A stretch of 64,000 nucleotides of DNA from assembly GCA_964017155.1 (NCBI GenBank), contig OZ024858.1, forward strand, positions 23,542,157-23,606,156, read 5' to 3'. The stretch's first letter is position 1; every line of letters starts with the position of its first letter. Shown here piece after piece: positions 13,901 through 27,800 of this stretch. The notes under the pieces were generated by a model. That model had not been told where the DNA came from, did no database searches, and was given only the letters and a program-made list of their open reading frames with translations. The position numbers and the translations under genes were made by a program. The stretch is from Oasisia sp. SBJ-2009 (lineage: Eukaryota > Annelida > Polychaeta > Sabellida > Siboglinidae).

Positions 13901-16900
13901 TGTTGGAAAGCGATGTCATGACATTGAAATCATGTCGACGACCAAATCCGACATTGTTACAATGTCGGGTTGTCGATGTTGTAGGGATGTCAAAACTCGA
14001 TATCGTCATAACGTTGAAATTATGTTGACCATCAAGAAACAACATTGTTGTTTTTAACCTTATAATAATAATAGCTTTATTGTTACATAATGTCATATAC
14101 ATATAATAATCAGCAACAGTAAAGTAATAATTACATGTTTAAGTACATTTTACAATGTAACAATTGACTAATAACAGTGCTTATTTTCTGTATTCATGTA
14201 TTTTGACAATTACGAAACAATTATAATACGTGAACATAAAAACAAAAACCTATACAGCCACATCGTAATAGTGCAACTAGTTAATTAAAATAGTGAAATA
14301 GTGAAATACAAGAGTACCACAAAATTAAATACATCGATGCACGTGTGTAACAAGTAAAATTGTATTTAAATAAATGTTTAATATAATTATAGAAAAACCT
14401 TGATTCTTCAACTAACAGACATGCCGATAATGTGATGTGAACATGACAGGCCTGCGTGGGCCCAGTTAAAGTGACGGCGGTGGTGTGTTTGCGCTACAGA
14501 GAGCTGCCCGAGTACCCGACAGGCAATGACGTGTCGGCGGCCGCGAGTTCCCGCAGCTTTAGCATCGTGGAGGAACAGATCCAGCACGGCCCCTTCAACT
14601 GGCTCGCTCCGGAGATCCTGGGAGGGGCCGGGCCCACGGAGAGGTCAGACCTCTACAGTCTGTGTGCCGTCATGTGGGAAATTATACATGGTCAGTGTAC
14701 ATGAGTACGTGTGCATGCTACAGGTGTATAGTCTGTTATGTAGATTACACATGAATAATTTGTTGTATGATGTGAGATTTAAATTTAATATTTTTAGGAT
14801 TTTGTATACATACAGTCATTAGATTTGATAAATTACACTGTAATCTTACAATTCCTTTATTAATTACAGTGTGTGTAAATTCACACTCTTGATTGGCTAG
14901 TTTCTGTGTAAAGTTTCACTTCTTGATTGGCTAGTTTCTGTGTAAAGTTTCACTTCTTGATTGGCTAGTTTCTGTGTAAAGTTTCACTTCTTGATTGGCT
15001 AGTTTCTGTGTAACGTTTCACTTCTTGATTGGCTAGTTTCTGTATAAAGTTTCACTTCTTGATTGGCTAGGTTCCGTGTAAAGTTTCACTTCTTGATTGG
15101 CTAGTTTCTGTGTAAAGTTTCACTTCTTGATTGGCTAGTTTCTGGGTAAAGTTTCACTTCTTGATTGGCTAGTTTCTGGGTAAAGTTTCACTTCTTGATT
15201 GGCTAGTTTCTGTGTAAAGTTTCACTTCTTGATTGGCTAGTTTCTGTGTAAAGTTTCACTTCTTGATTGGCTAGTTTCTGGGTAAAGTTTCACTTCTTGA
15301 TTGGCTAGTTTCTGGGTAAAGTTTCACTTCTTGATTGGCTAGTTTCTGGGTAAAGTTTCACCTCTTGATTGGCTAGTTTCTGTGTAAAGTTTCACTTCTT
15401 GATTGGCTAGTTTCTGGGTAAAGTTTCACCTCTTGATTGGCTAGTTTCGGTGTAAAGTTTCACTTCTTGATTGGCTAGTTTCTGGGTATAGTTTCACTTC
15501 CTGCATTATGCCGTGTCAGTGTTGAGTTGAGCCATGCCCAGTCACCAGGGGGCGCTGTGTGTCTGTCTGCAGGCAACATCCCGTGGGGTGAGTTGATGGG
15601 GCCACAGATCAAGACGGAGCTGGTGGAGCGGAAGAACACGCTGAAGGTCAGCGAGAAGGTGAAGAACCCGTTCAACGTGCTGCTCTACTACGGCCTCAAC
15701 TCGGACCCGGACGAGCGCAACCTCACCGTGGAGCAGTTCCGCGACATCATGTCGCAGATCGTCATGGTAACAGACCCCTGTTCTCTCACTCCCTGTCATC
15801 ATGTGTTTGTATGCTTGAGACAAACGGTTCCGATTCTCTGAGAATCATGATATTGCCTCGATGCATCGTTGTGCCCTGTCCTGTGTTGTCATGTGACCAC
15901 ATTATGGATGGTTGTCACATGACATTAAAACGTAACACTAACAATCAGATATGGATAATCCCAAAATTTCTGTCTGGCCAGTATCATTATTTAAAGAGTG
16001 CTATCTAGCTCACTTAGCTTTATGATAATTTGCATTTGCACATAAATTAGAGCATGGCTGAATACTTTCTGTCTGTTTTCTTCCTGGTTGCTTTCAAATC
16101 TGAGAGTTCCTCCTGAAATGTGCCACCCGGCAATGATGTGTTGTCATGTGTTTGTGATCTGAAATGTGTCACCCGCCAAATGACGTGTTACCACGTGTTT
16201 GTGATCTGAAATGTGTCGCCCGCCAATGACGTGTTGTCACGTGTTTGTGATCTTAAATGTGTCGCCCGCCAATGATGTGTTGTCACGTGTTTGTGATCTG
16301 AAATGTGTCGCCCGCCAATGACGTGTTGTCACGTGTTTGCGATCTGAAATGTGTTGCTCGCCAATGATGTGTTGTCACATGTTTGTGATCTGAAATGTGT
16401 CACTCGCCAATGATGTGTTGTCATGTGTATGTGATCTGAAATGTGTCGCCTGCCAATGATGTGTTGTCACATGTTTGTGATCTGAAATGTGTCACCTGCC
16501 AATGATGTGTTGTCACATGTTTGTGATCTGAAATGTGTCGCCCGCCAATGATGTGTTGTCACATGTTTGTGATCTGAAATGTGTCGCCCGCCAATGATGT
16601 GTTGTCACGTGTGTTTGTGATCTGAAATGTGTCACCTGCCAATGATGTGTTGTCACGTGTGTTTGTGGTCTGAAATGTGTCGCCCGCCAATGATGTGTTG
16701 TCACATGTTTGTGATCTGAAATGTGTCGCCCGCCAATGATGTGTTGTCACGTGTTTGTGATCTGAAATGTGTCACCCGCCAATGATGTGTTGTCACGTGT
16801 TTGTGATCTGAAATGTGTCACCCGCCAATGATGTGTTGTCATGTGTATGTGATCTGAAATGTGTTGCCTGCCAATGATGTGTTGTCACATGTTTGTGGTC

Positions 16901-19900
16901 TGAAATGTGTCGCCCGCCAATGATGTGTTGTCACGTGTTTGTGATCTGAAATGTGTCACCCGCCAATGATGTGTCATCACATGTTTGTGATCTGAAATGT
17001 GTCACCCGCCAATTATGTGTCGTCACATGTTTGTGATCTGAAATGTGTCACCCGCTAATGATGTTTTGTCACATGTTTGTGATCTGAAATGTGTCGCCCG
17101 CCAATGATGTGTTGTCACGTGTTTGTCAGGATCACGAACGAACTGCAGCGGAACAAGATAAAGGCAGTCCCCGGGCATCGAGAACTTTTAAATCTTTCAA
17201 AAGTTGGATGGCTCCAAAGTCGAAGGCGAGCGGGGCCGGCCCTGCAACAGGCCTGTCTACAGAGGAGGACACCGGACTGAGTGCCGACGAGAAGGAAAAC
17301 CCATTTTTCGACTTCGTCCTAGAGCCGGGCAAGGGTACACCAGCAGGCGCAGCTAAAGGGACACCAGCGAGCAAGGGGAAGATACTTACTGACAGACAGA
17401 ACTCAGACAGGTGGGTGAGATAAGCTGTGTGTACATTTCTCTCTTTCTGGCATTCTTGTGTTCGTTTCTGTGTATGACACGACATTGTCTGTTTTGGCTG
17501 TTCACATGCAAACATGCAAATGTTCTTTGGGCTTTACAGGAGGTCACGACATGGAACTAGAGCTGTTGGTCGTACGTCAGCGTTCTGGGACACTAGTAGT
17601 TTTTATGCAGTTTTGATACCGGGATTTTTATTCCAATGTGCTGCTGTTCAGAACAGTGTGTTGAGTCTTCAGCAGCTGACAATATTTGAAACTTATAAAC
17701 CATGCAAAAGTTGTCTTTGTACTTCCATGGAGAGTGCACATGGCTGAAAGTGGAAATGACTTATCAATCATGCCTAATCCATAGGGTGACATTACTGTGA
17801 CATCCACATGACTGGATTTTTCATAAGATCACGTATGAAAAACATAGAATTAAGTACTCGAAAGGAATATTTTGGAAAGTAGAATCTACATATATAAAAT
17901 GTCCATATTATAAATTTTACAATTTGTAGCGTATTCTCGAAATTGGACATATGGGTCCTTAGTCCTTTTGACCCATCACGTGGCTATCAATGGCTGTAAT
18001 TCTGCCCTCTGGTAGTTAATTGGTTGGTGTGCATGATATGACAGTGACATTGCGATGACTTCGAGAAGTGATAGAGCACACTCGGGGGGGGCGTCGGGGG
18101 CACACGAGAGACCAATGCGCTCTGTGTTGCTGTTACAGTAGTGGCGTGTTCGACCACCTGAGAGGGATTATGTGCAAGAAGCAGACTGCTAAGAAGAAGC
18201 CTTAGTCAGTCGACGCCTCGGGCCAGTCCGCCAGCCAGCGGTCAGCCGCCGACCAGCCAGTCGGTCAGTCAAAACGGCTCCACACTGCCTCGCAGTCAGC
18301 TTGCTACATCGTGTCCATCGAACTCTCTGCGAATCTTTGTCCGACCCAAACATTCGGTTCTGCAGTGCATCGGCTGTCTTTGGAAATGTCCCCCGAACAC
18401 ATCCTGACACAGGCTGGCGAGCTGGCTTTGCCACAGGCGTACGATGGGATCTAGCCGGGTCATAAGTGGACACAGACCACCGCAGCGAACGGAAAGGCAA
18501 TTTATTTATTTTTGGGCACGTGGCCGTTTGATGTGTGTGGCGGGGTCAAATAAAAAATATGAAAACCTTAGACGATGTTGTCTTTTGGTAGTTCATTTCT
18601 GTTTGTTGATTCGATTCAGTTTTACTACAAAAACCTCAAGAGATTTCCTGCAAACCTACTGGAGTTTGATATTTATAGATATGACCCTGTACCTGATAAA
18701 TGGCAAAACTCTACCAAAGTCTCAGTGATATATATATATCAATGAAGCAATGAAAATTTACATACATATTTATATGTAGCTTTGAGATAAAATATGGATA
18801 TATGAATTGCTTAATTTATGTGTCTTAATAATGAACATGCTTCATCTACTTCTTGGTGTTTTACAATGTGGCACTACACAGAGCTTGCAATTCTCTTGTT
18901 TTGCTTTGTTTTTAACGGTAAAATACCATTTCCAATGCAAACTATTTTGTGAACGTTGCGTGATCTGTGCCCATTTAGTCATATATGTACATATGATACT
19001 CTGCTAGTGACATCAACAGAATGGGTTCTACACATAGATATGGTATAGTTATGTCTGTTGTTAACTTGAATGGAGGTGGTATGCTGCCATTTCGTAATGT
19101 CTATAATCTATACATATTATATAACTTTATAGCCACAGACTTGTATCTTAGGCATCTAGAAGGACAACTCTGATTCCAAATGTGGGTAGTCTTAGTTAAA
19201 ACTCATTACATTTGGCATGCAGTGGAGGACAGAAGGAAAACTCTGACCAAAGACCACAGGATGCCGAACCCTGACTGCATTAACTGTACCATCCAAACAT
19301 CCATTGAGCAACTATAAAACAGTCGGCCAACGCCATATCGATGAAAACAACAGCTCACGAAAGAACTTGATTTAGAACCGGTGTCATTATTCATCCTACG
19401 GACATTCACTCATCGCAAGAAAATCACACGGAAACGGAAGAAAACACATACACAAAGATGATCTGTGACAATATTGATGTTGAAATGACAGACTTCCCAA
19501 CCTTAATGAACAACCGACCCATCCAGAAGTAACTCATCTATGCTGTGGACCTAGCCAACAAATGATGTTGACAATGCACAAAATCTTTCATTAGGACATT
19601 TGTGTGGCTAGCTTGTTGATGTGCTTGTTTTGAGAGGAAGTGGTGTCTTCACATGGCAGTGTTCTAATACGTGATATAAGATCCATATCATTTATATCAA
19701 AAGAATTTTTCCATTTCAAGCCGAATGCTTCATTGCACAAAATATATACTATTTGCTAGCATAAATAACAAAAATGGAAATATCTGAACACATTTTTCAG
19801 TTGAACAATCCACAAAACCACCCTGTCAGAATTTCAAAGAATTGTCTGGTTGGCATATGCAAACTGACGCTTATGTAATGTATCTCCGTTTCATACAAAA

Positions 19901-22900
19901 TTAACACACTACACATTTTGTTAAGATAGGACATAGTTTTTAAGATATGACAATTAAATAACATTTGTGTTCAGGTCACTTGTGATGTTACGGATCGCCC
20001 ATTCCACTCCTTCAAACGAACTCTAAAGTTATTCAGAATTATTTCTTGGCATTAGGTATAGGCAGGTTGTATATAAAGAAATATGACATATCAAAATTTG
20101 GCTAAATATCACGCTTTCATTTTGCAATGGCAAAATGGAGCAGCCACCTAGCGACTAAACTTTGAAAGTGCTCACTGTGAACATCAGCATTGCCTGGTGG
20201 CTAGTTCTGAAACTAGATAGGTCTGGTAGAATGACTCGGTTGACCTGTTATGTGCGCTGTTCAGTTGGTATCCAATTTTATTTTATCATGATATCGCCAC
20301 CAGTTCATGTGACAATAATATAGAGAAAATGTGGCAAAGATCACCTGCGGGTATTTGACTGGCTGAGGTAAGAGAAATAAAGCAACACGTGCACAATTAG
20401 GACTTTATAAAATATTTTGTAAAGTTTATACATGATATCTGTGTACATGCATGTTGTGCATGCTGTGAATGTAGCATACAAAACTGCACCGAGCACCATT
20501 TTTTTGCTTAGGCAATTTGAACACCATTTTGGTTCAGACGTATGGAGTCTAATGACCCAATGTTTTTAAGCCCTAAGATGAACGCTGTCATTAAATTTAA
20601 TTGAATACATATTGTATAATTTTCTTTAAAAAATTATTTCCCATTAATTATGTTATTCCTAAAACTGTTCTCGTACAGTTATTAATGTGTTTGCTGTTGT
20701 TACTTTTAATGATTGCAATATGTTTGTGTTACTGTTAATACATGAATGTTTGATATTACAGTCCTGGCATTACATGCGCCATTTAATAAAAAACTGAAAC
20801 ATATTGAATTACTGAAAAAGCCTTGACAACCTAAATAACACAGCAGGCAAGAACATTGGAGGGTTTTCATATTAGTTTGTGAAATCCAAGATACTCTGAA
20901 ATTAAAGTTTGCATGCTGATCTGAATAGCCTTGAATATATTCGTAAAACCGGGACGTTCTAGGATATCGAAGATGTCGATAAACGCAGCGATTGGCTCAT
21001 CACGTGTGACTGTGAGGACATCTGGAGACCCGCTGTGGAGGGAGAAAATCGACATCATTCGGCAAAGGTACTCGCCCATTCGTATGAGCTATAGGCTGGA
21101 TTTTGCACTTCTAAAATCAGCTTTGGTCAATTATAATGAGTATACTAAAAACTGTCCCCGTCAGAATTCACCACTGCTGCTGGGGTGTCAGAGAAATACT
21201 CTCCTCTGATATGGCAGCAGATTATTTATTTTGAAAACATTCCTTTTAATTAAAAGCAGATTCAGTTTAATGACGGCTCTTTTTAATCAGCTCATTAGCA
21301 TTGTGAAATAGTCTCCTGGTTCTTGAGAAGACTACACAAAAAATCAGTAATTTTGTAACCTGCCAAGATTTTCATAATTGGCAAAGTATGGAAGTCATCT
21401 GGCAAAGCTTGAACATTATTATGACGTCTTAGGGAAAGTATTATTATTTACTGAATAAAAGCATTAAAATTTGAACCAGGTGTAAAATATATGATCAAAT
21501 TGCAAACAGCAATTACAATTGTGTAAAAGCGCCTGGCATCATGTTCGTAGAGTTCACTAGAGGCTAGCGTAGGTTGACAATGACCAGTTGACTTAATCAT
21601 TACTTCATCTTGGATTGAGATAATTGCAATCACCATGTTACAGCTTTAATTTGCTTCGCTGTCAACTTGAGGAATTTTATTATCATCTAACCAAACACTA
21701 CTTATTGTCTATGTTTGTTTGTATATGCGGTAGATCACCGGACTGTCAATCGAGGGGATGGTGGTTCAATCCCACCTACCGCCTTTTCGAAACTTTCGCA
21801 ATTTCGTTCACCCCACATTTGCCTGTGTCTTTCGGAAGAGACACCAAAAGCTGGTGGTCCCTTCTATCTGGTGTCTATGCCAGGGGAAGTAAAAGATCCC
21901 ACACAGGGGGTAAATGTGTAACCCGTAGTAGACTCACTAATTCTAGAGAAGGACAACACCCACGTTAATTAGCCCAAGTTTGGGCTGTTTGGAGGGAAAC
22001 CACCCGAGACCTGAGATTTATACAATTCCAAATACAAAACCTATGACATAAAGTGTGACCTGAACTAACACGAGCCCTGTGTGTGTGTACGCGAGCAGCC
22101 AGATCCCATCTGGCGGCTTCATAGCGGTGGACAAGTCGGCCAACGCCCAGGACAAGGAGTGGAGGACGATGCCTGCGATGACGAAAGTGAGGACCCTCGG
22201 CGGCACCGCCAGCGCCGGCAGCAGCACCGCACAGCACCGCAGCAACCTGAAGCAGCTGCGGGACGAGCTGGAGCGCAGCAAGCGGTCCTTCTTCGAGGCG
22301 CCCGTCTCTGACTCGTGGCATTCCACGGCGTCATTGCCGCGGCAGAACAAGTACGCGCCCCCTCCCCCTGGCGAGCCAAGAGCAGCCAAGTAAGCGGACT
22401 ATTCTGACTATCATCATGCTTTCACTATGCGGTCGCTCGTTGCAAGTCTCACGTGCCTTTACTAGTCTTGCTTGTCTCCGGCGGAGACGGAAGTCTGTTA
22501 TTTTACGCTCATTGCTCACTACAGGGAATTTGGCTTTATTTAGCATGTTATTGAATATATTGTTCATGGCTCCAAGAATGGTTTATTGCAGATAATTTAA
22601 CTTCCTTTGGAGCTTAATGTCAAAGATGAGTACGACGTTTCGATCTGTCTGCTACGTGAACAAGGTCCGTAGCTGTTGGATCGAAACGTCGTACTCATCT
22701 TCGACATTAAGCTCCAAAGTAAGTTAAATTATCTACAACATCCCAGGTGTTGTTGCCCAAAACGTCGGATGAGTGATTGCAGAGTTTGAAGCAAAATATA
22801 ATTGGTGTACATGTAATTTGGTTTGGTGATTCACACAGCCAATGATTTATAGTATCTTGTACATAAAACAGGATTTCGTTCTCGTTGCAACACTGATGTT

Positions 22901-24657
22901 TTATGCCAGGCAAAATTAACCCAAGACAAACAAGATAACGGTTTTGATCAGGTTTTCGTGATTTCCACATAGAATTAATCACGTTACTCATCAACAAATT
23001 TGTAATAACTCCGGTTTTCTGTTGAAGAAAGAATATAAAATGAAAAATTCTGCTACAGTTTTTAGTGGTGGTTCTAGCTATTTGATTTTGCAAACCATAT
23101 CAATAAACATAAATATATATTTGGTAAATATATATTGAATGTATAGCCTAACTAAAAAGTCTCATGTTAGTATATTACAAACTCAGAGATGCACATTTGA
23201 ATGTGGCACATTTTTATGTAGATTTTAATTGTGAAGAGGAAAAACAAGTACAAATGTGAAAAACAGCAAACTGGTTAAAATTGAAGTTTTATAATATGTT
23301 ACATTATAATATGATGAAGCTTTATTCAACCCGTGCAGTTGGAAGGTCAGTTTAATGTGAAGTTAGATACCCATTCGCAAGGTGTAGTGTGGTAGGCAGG
23401 GAAAAATGCCACCTTATGGGCAGACAAGTGATTTTAAAGCCAGGTTTTTGTTTCTGACATATGCCACATAAATTGACTCTAAAGAGTCTTGGGGAATGTT
23501 AATTAGTTATGATACGAAGTCACTGGTTTACTTGTTAAAATATGTCAAAGATGGTGGGCATTGTGTTGTAAAGGATAACAGCTTATATCAGCTGAATGCA
23601 AACTCAGAAAGTCAGTGCCCTTGTGTTATTCATCACTGCAATTAGAAAACTTCTTGGAGAGTTGGTTCTGGCGTAATGTTCTCCTGCCAGACTTGCCGTG
23701 TGCCGTAGTGTAATCAATTAACATTCCTTAACATGGTCGTACAAGTTGTTAGTTAGAAGCAGAATGACGGTCTGGTACCAGACTTCCGTGTACTGACGTG
23801 AATCTCAGCTCAGTAAACACATCTTGAACCAACAGACACAAGATTATTTCACTTACAAGATGCTGACATGTCTGTGTGCAACGGCTGTCTTTGTTCAGTC
23901 ATTTCAAGATGGTGAACGGTGTTTGGTCAAATTTGGGTGCAGTTAGAAATGTGAGAGTAAAACTGACGTGACTAATCGGGAAACAGGAATGTGTCGAAGT
24001 GTGGCATGGACTGGGTTCACGTCAGGTTGACGGGAACATGGCAGACGTGGGTAATAGTGTTTTCTTACAGTTCCGTTTTCCCCTTGACTACGGATATACA
24101 ATGTATTTTATCTGTTGTCGATATAATATATAGTGTGTTTTGTCTCATTAAACATTATATTTTATTATTAAACCTGTGTTTTTTTGTTATTCGTTTGTAT
24201 TTTGTTTGACTGGTTTCACATCTACATCAGTTCCTTGTCCTTTTTAGTTTGTATCTTTATTTTGTAACTTGTTCCGTTTTAGACAGGACATGACTAGAGT
24301 AAATATCACATACTGATAGAAGTAGTGTGTGTCTGCTTGTGTGTAGATGTGTATTTGCATGTGTTCATGTGTGTGCATGAGTATGGCAGCAAAGTTCAAA
24401 CTCAGTAACAAATGGCTAGATTACATAATTGATCATTGCCACTCAACGCAATTGGGGTAGTATTTATCCAAATAATAACAAAATCGCGATTAGAATGGAA
24501 AAGAAATGAACATTTGTTGAGTGGTTACTAAAGTAAAAGTTTTGTGGCGGTTTTTTTTTGGGGGGTGGCACCCCTGGCAGAATATAATGTATAACGTGCC
24601 CCAATTATAAAGTGGTTCCATTTCGTTGACCCCAACTACCGCGTTATGACGAGGCGT

Positions 24658-24691
<34 letters not shown>

Positions 24692-24692
24692 G

Positions 24693-24725
<33 letters not shown>

Positions 24726-24848
24726 ATTACTTTTAGCGACTACTTTCCATTTCCTTTCAATCACATCATGTTTTTTGCTATGTGGTCACCACAGTTATGC
24801 CATAAATTCTGCTCCAATTGGGTTGATTGACAATGATCAGTAATATAT

Positions 24849-24879
<31 letters not shown>

Positions 24880-27800
24880 CATATATGTATATGTATGCGC
24901 CAACTGTCGCATACACCCTCCTATGCAAAGCAACAATGCGAGACCAATGTAGATTGAAATAGGCCAATTTAATGACATTTAGTTTTATTTAAGGATATAA
25001 ACAACACCACAGGTACATCAGTACATTATCACAGCAAGCATGCCACCCCAATGGTATTGCTACTCAATACCTACATGACCTAGACATATTAACAACCAGT
25101 AACACTAACTATACCAATATACACTATATTTATAATTGACACCATATCGGTGGGGGTCATTACGCACTACTTTATTTACCGCACTAAAAACCCTGAGTAC
25201 ACCGTAAGAGGAAAAAACCTGGGTAAAACCTTGTGTACTCACAAAAGGGAAAAGTGTCAAGAAACTACAGTGCACACAATACAACTAGTGTAGCACAGGG
25301 AGGTGGGTGGGTATAATTGTGTTCCTAATAACAAACAACACACTTATAAAATTACATTGCAAAATACAGTTAATTGTTTCATGACCCCCAATTGATCACA
25401 CTTGTTTACAGTTAGCAAGTGGGCACTGCATGCGCCTGCACTCACAGCTCTAAGCCAATCAGGGGCTCACTATCAGCTCTGCGTCCAGTGATGTTTGTTT
25501 ACAGATAGGTCTCTCGCAAAAGCGCTGCAATTGTCTCAAGAACCCGAAAGAGGGCGTTCTGTGCTTTCCCGTAGTACCAAATATGTCCGCCATGCATTGA
25601 GGGAAACCCCAAAGAGTGCGACTCGAACAAGTGCAGTTTATTGGTTCTGTAGCCGCCGACAATGATGTTGAGTTTAGCATGATTTTGATCTGTGTTTTTT
25701 CGTTGTTACTGTGTCGTCTCATTTTTTATATTTTTAGTTTACTAGTTCATTATTATTTTGTTAAAGCATACATGCTATATGGACATTAATTATTATGATA
25801 TGCGTAAATGTATGAATTAATCCAAAACATTAAAATAACCACACCCTTCATGGGAGACACCCCTCTTTTAAGACCACTCCACTTCAAATTAGGGGGGTGG
25901 TCTTAAATGAGGGGTTCTACTGTATTGTTATATTTGTACATTTTCCAAGCCCCCATTTCAGCAATGTTATACTTGAATGAAAAGGGCAGCACCCATATAT
26001 AAACACAGCAAAAAATCGGTAGATTCTATTGTGTACTTGAATCATTACAGAAATTTAATTAATTAATAGACCATCCAATTCTCATATTGTGTACCATTTT
26101 ATTCAAATTATTACCCACCTTTTAATATCATATCCACCTCAGTGATGTAGTTTAAATACACGGTGCATATGCCAAGTTTGAGTTCCAGGCCAGGGACAGT
26201 ATCCTCACCTTCACCCACACCCCCCACGCCCACTGGACACCCACAGAGCAACAACGGAAACAACAACATCTGTCAGCTCCGTGACAACTCATCGCTGCCA
26301 ATGGAGACGTCTGATTCGGAGGTGAACCCGTTCAAACTGTACCACACGGAGAACGTCATTGCCGAGATCAAAGCCGTGCTCGCCACTCGACCGCTCAACA
26401 AGTACAAGTCGACCAGCACATTCCTGCCGAGCTCACTCAACAAGTAAGTCGGGTTTTGACTTCACTGATCTGCAGTTGTCTTCAGCAGAATGAAGTTGTG
26501 ACTGACCTACGTCATGTGACATGAGCTGGAGCATGACTGGTGTAGGTTCCTGCCTGCCTGGCTGACACCTTTCTTCAGTGAAGGCTTCCCTAGGTGTATG
26601 TTGAGTGTCTCCTTTACCTATCTCCTGTGCCAGTTCTTTTCATGTCTAGAATTTTATCACCCTTTATTGAACATTAGTGGCCTGTGTTCGGTCTGTTTAC
26701 ACTTACAGCTGCTAGTGGTGGGCAACAAGATAGATGTTTTTTTAATGATTGTGCCAAATGGTCTAGTGGTTTCTCCTTTATAATGTTGGTCACGTTCTTG
26801 GCAGTGTGTATTGTATGATGTCCCATAATTTGATTTGCTGGTTTTGTACTGAAGTCCTTTGGGTGATCCACAGATAGGAGTCCATGTATTTTACAGTAAT
26901 TATTACATGTGATACACTTGACTCGATGCTCTTGGAATTGTACTTGATCACTTTATGTTGCAGAGTATTTATAATTGTACTTGTCCTAAAGTACTCGTGC
27001 TTGGCAGTGTACTTGCTCATTGACTGCACATAGTCCCAACGCCAGTGTGGTTTGTAGAGTTCATAGGTCAACGGATGGCGAGCTACTGAAGCATACAGTC
27101 TACGGCGCACTGGCCAACCCAGTCGCGAAGTACACGCGGTCTCAGCGGTTCACAACGAACACGTCACATACGTCACACACGTCACACGTGGAGGGCGAGC
27201 ATACCACGGTGACGACGACAACGTCACGCATCATGCGAGCACACATTACGCCCGTGTCACGATTCTCGGTGACACCAAGTTCGAGAGGGTCGGCGGCCAT
27301 CGCAGGAAACACGTCAGATTTCAACAGGTGGTTTCCTCGTTCAGTGCTAGACATTATCGTGTGGTTAGGAAGTTTGTTTTCTTGCTTAAAATAGAGAACT
27401 TGAGGACATGGAGCGATGGGGGTGAAGGAAGAGTATAAAATACCAGAATGTATTTGTTCTCACACAACGTTATAAAAAGAAGAAATAGATTGTGTACTAG
27501 TGGCGCAGTGGCTAGAGCTTCAGACTCTCACGAAGTTTGAATCCTGTGCAGCCTATTGCTCCAGTTCACTTAGCTGTATGAATGAATATCTGGCTATAGA
27601 CTGTGAGTGGCAGATTTGTGTGCTGCAGATAGTCTTTTCTCGTTAACTGTATCGTGGCTGGATGCTTACCAGAGCAGTTGAGATGGTGTCTGATTGAACA
27701 GCTCTGTCAGAGAGTAAAGTGAAAAGTGCTTTGAGCAATCCTGAGTATTGGATACTGACCTATATAAGAACTTACCTTTTTATTAATTGTATAAATGCTA

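Noticed and set aside
16513..16750. Minus-strand TTHHWRATHF repeat ORFs
   Set aside because: Translation of the 46-bp minisatellite.
20867..21079. Minus-strand ORF overlapping exon K
   Set aside because: Its frame joins no neighbour, whereas the plus-strand frame fits the phases on both sides.
25440..25722. Possible nested gene or promoter on the minus strand in a long intron
   Set aside because: An 87-codon frame with no domain, no splice partners and no clear promoter; GC content alone is not enough.
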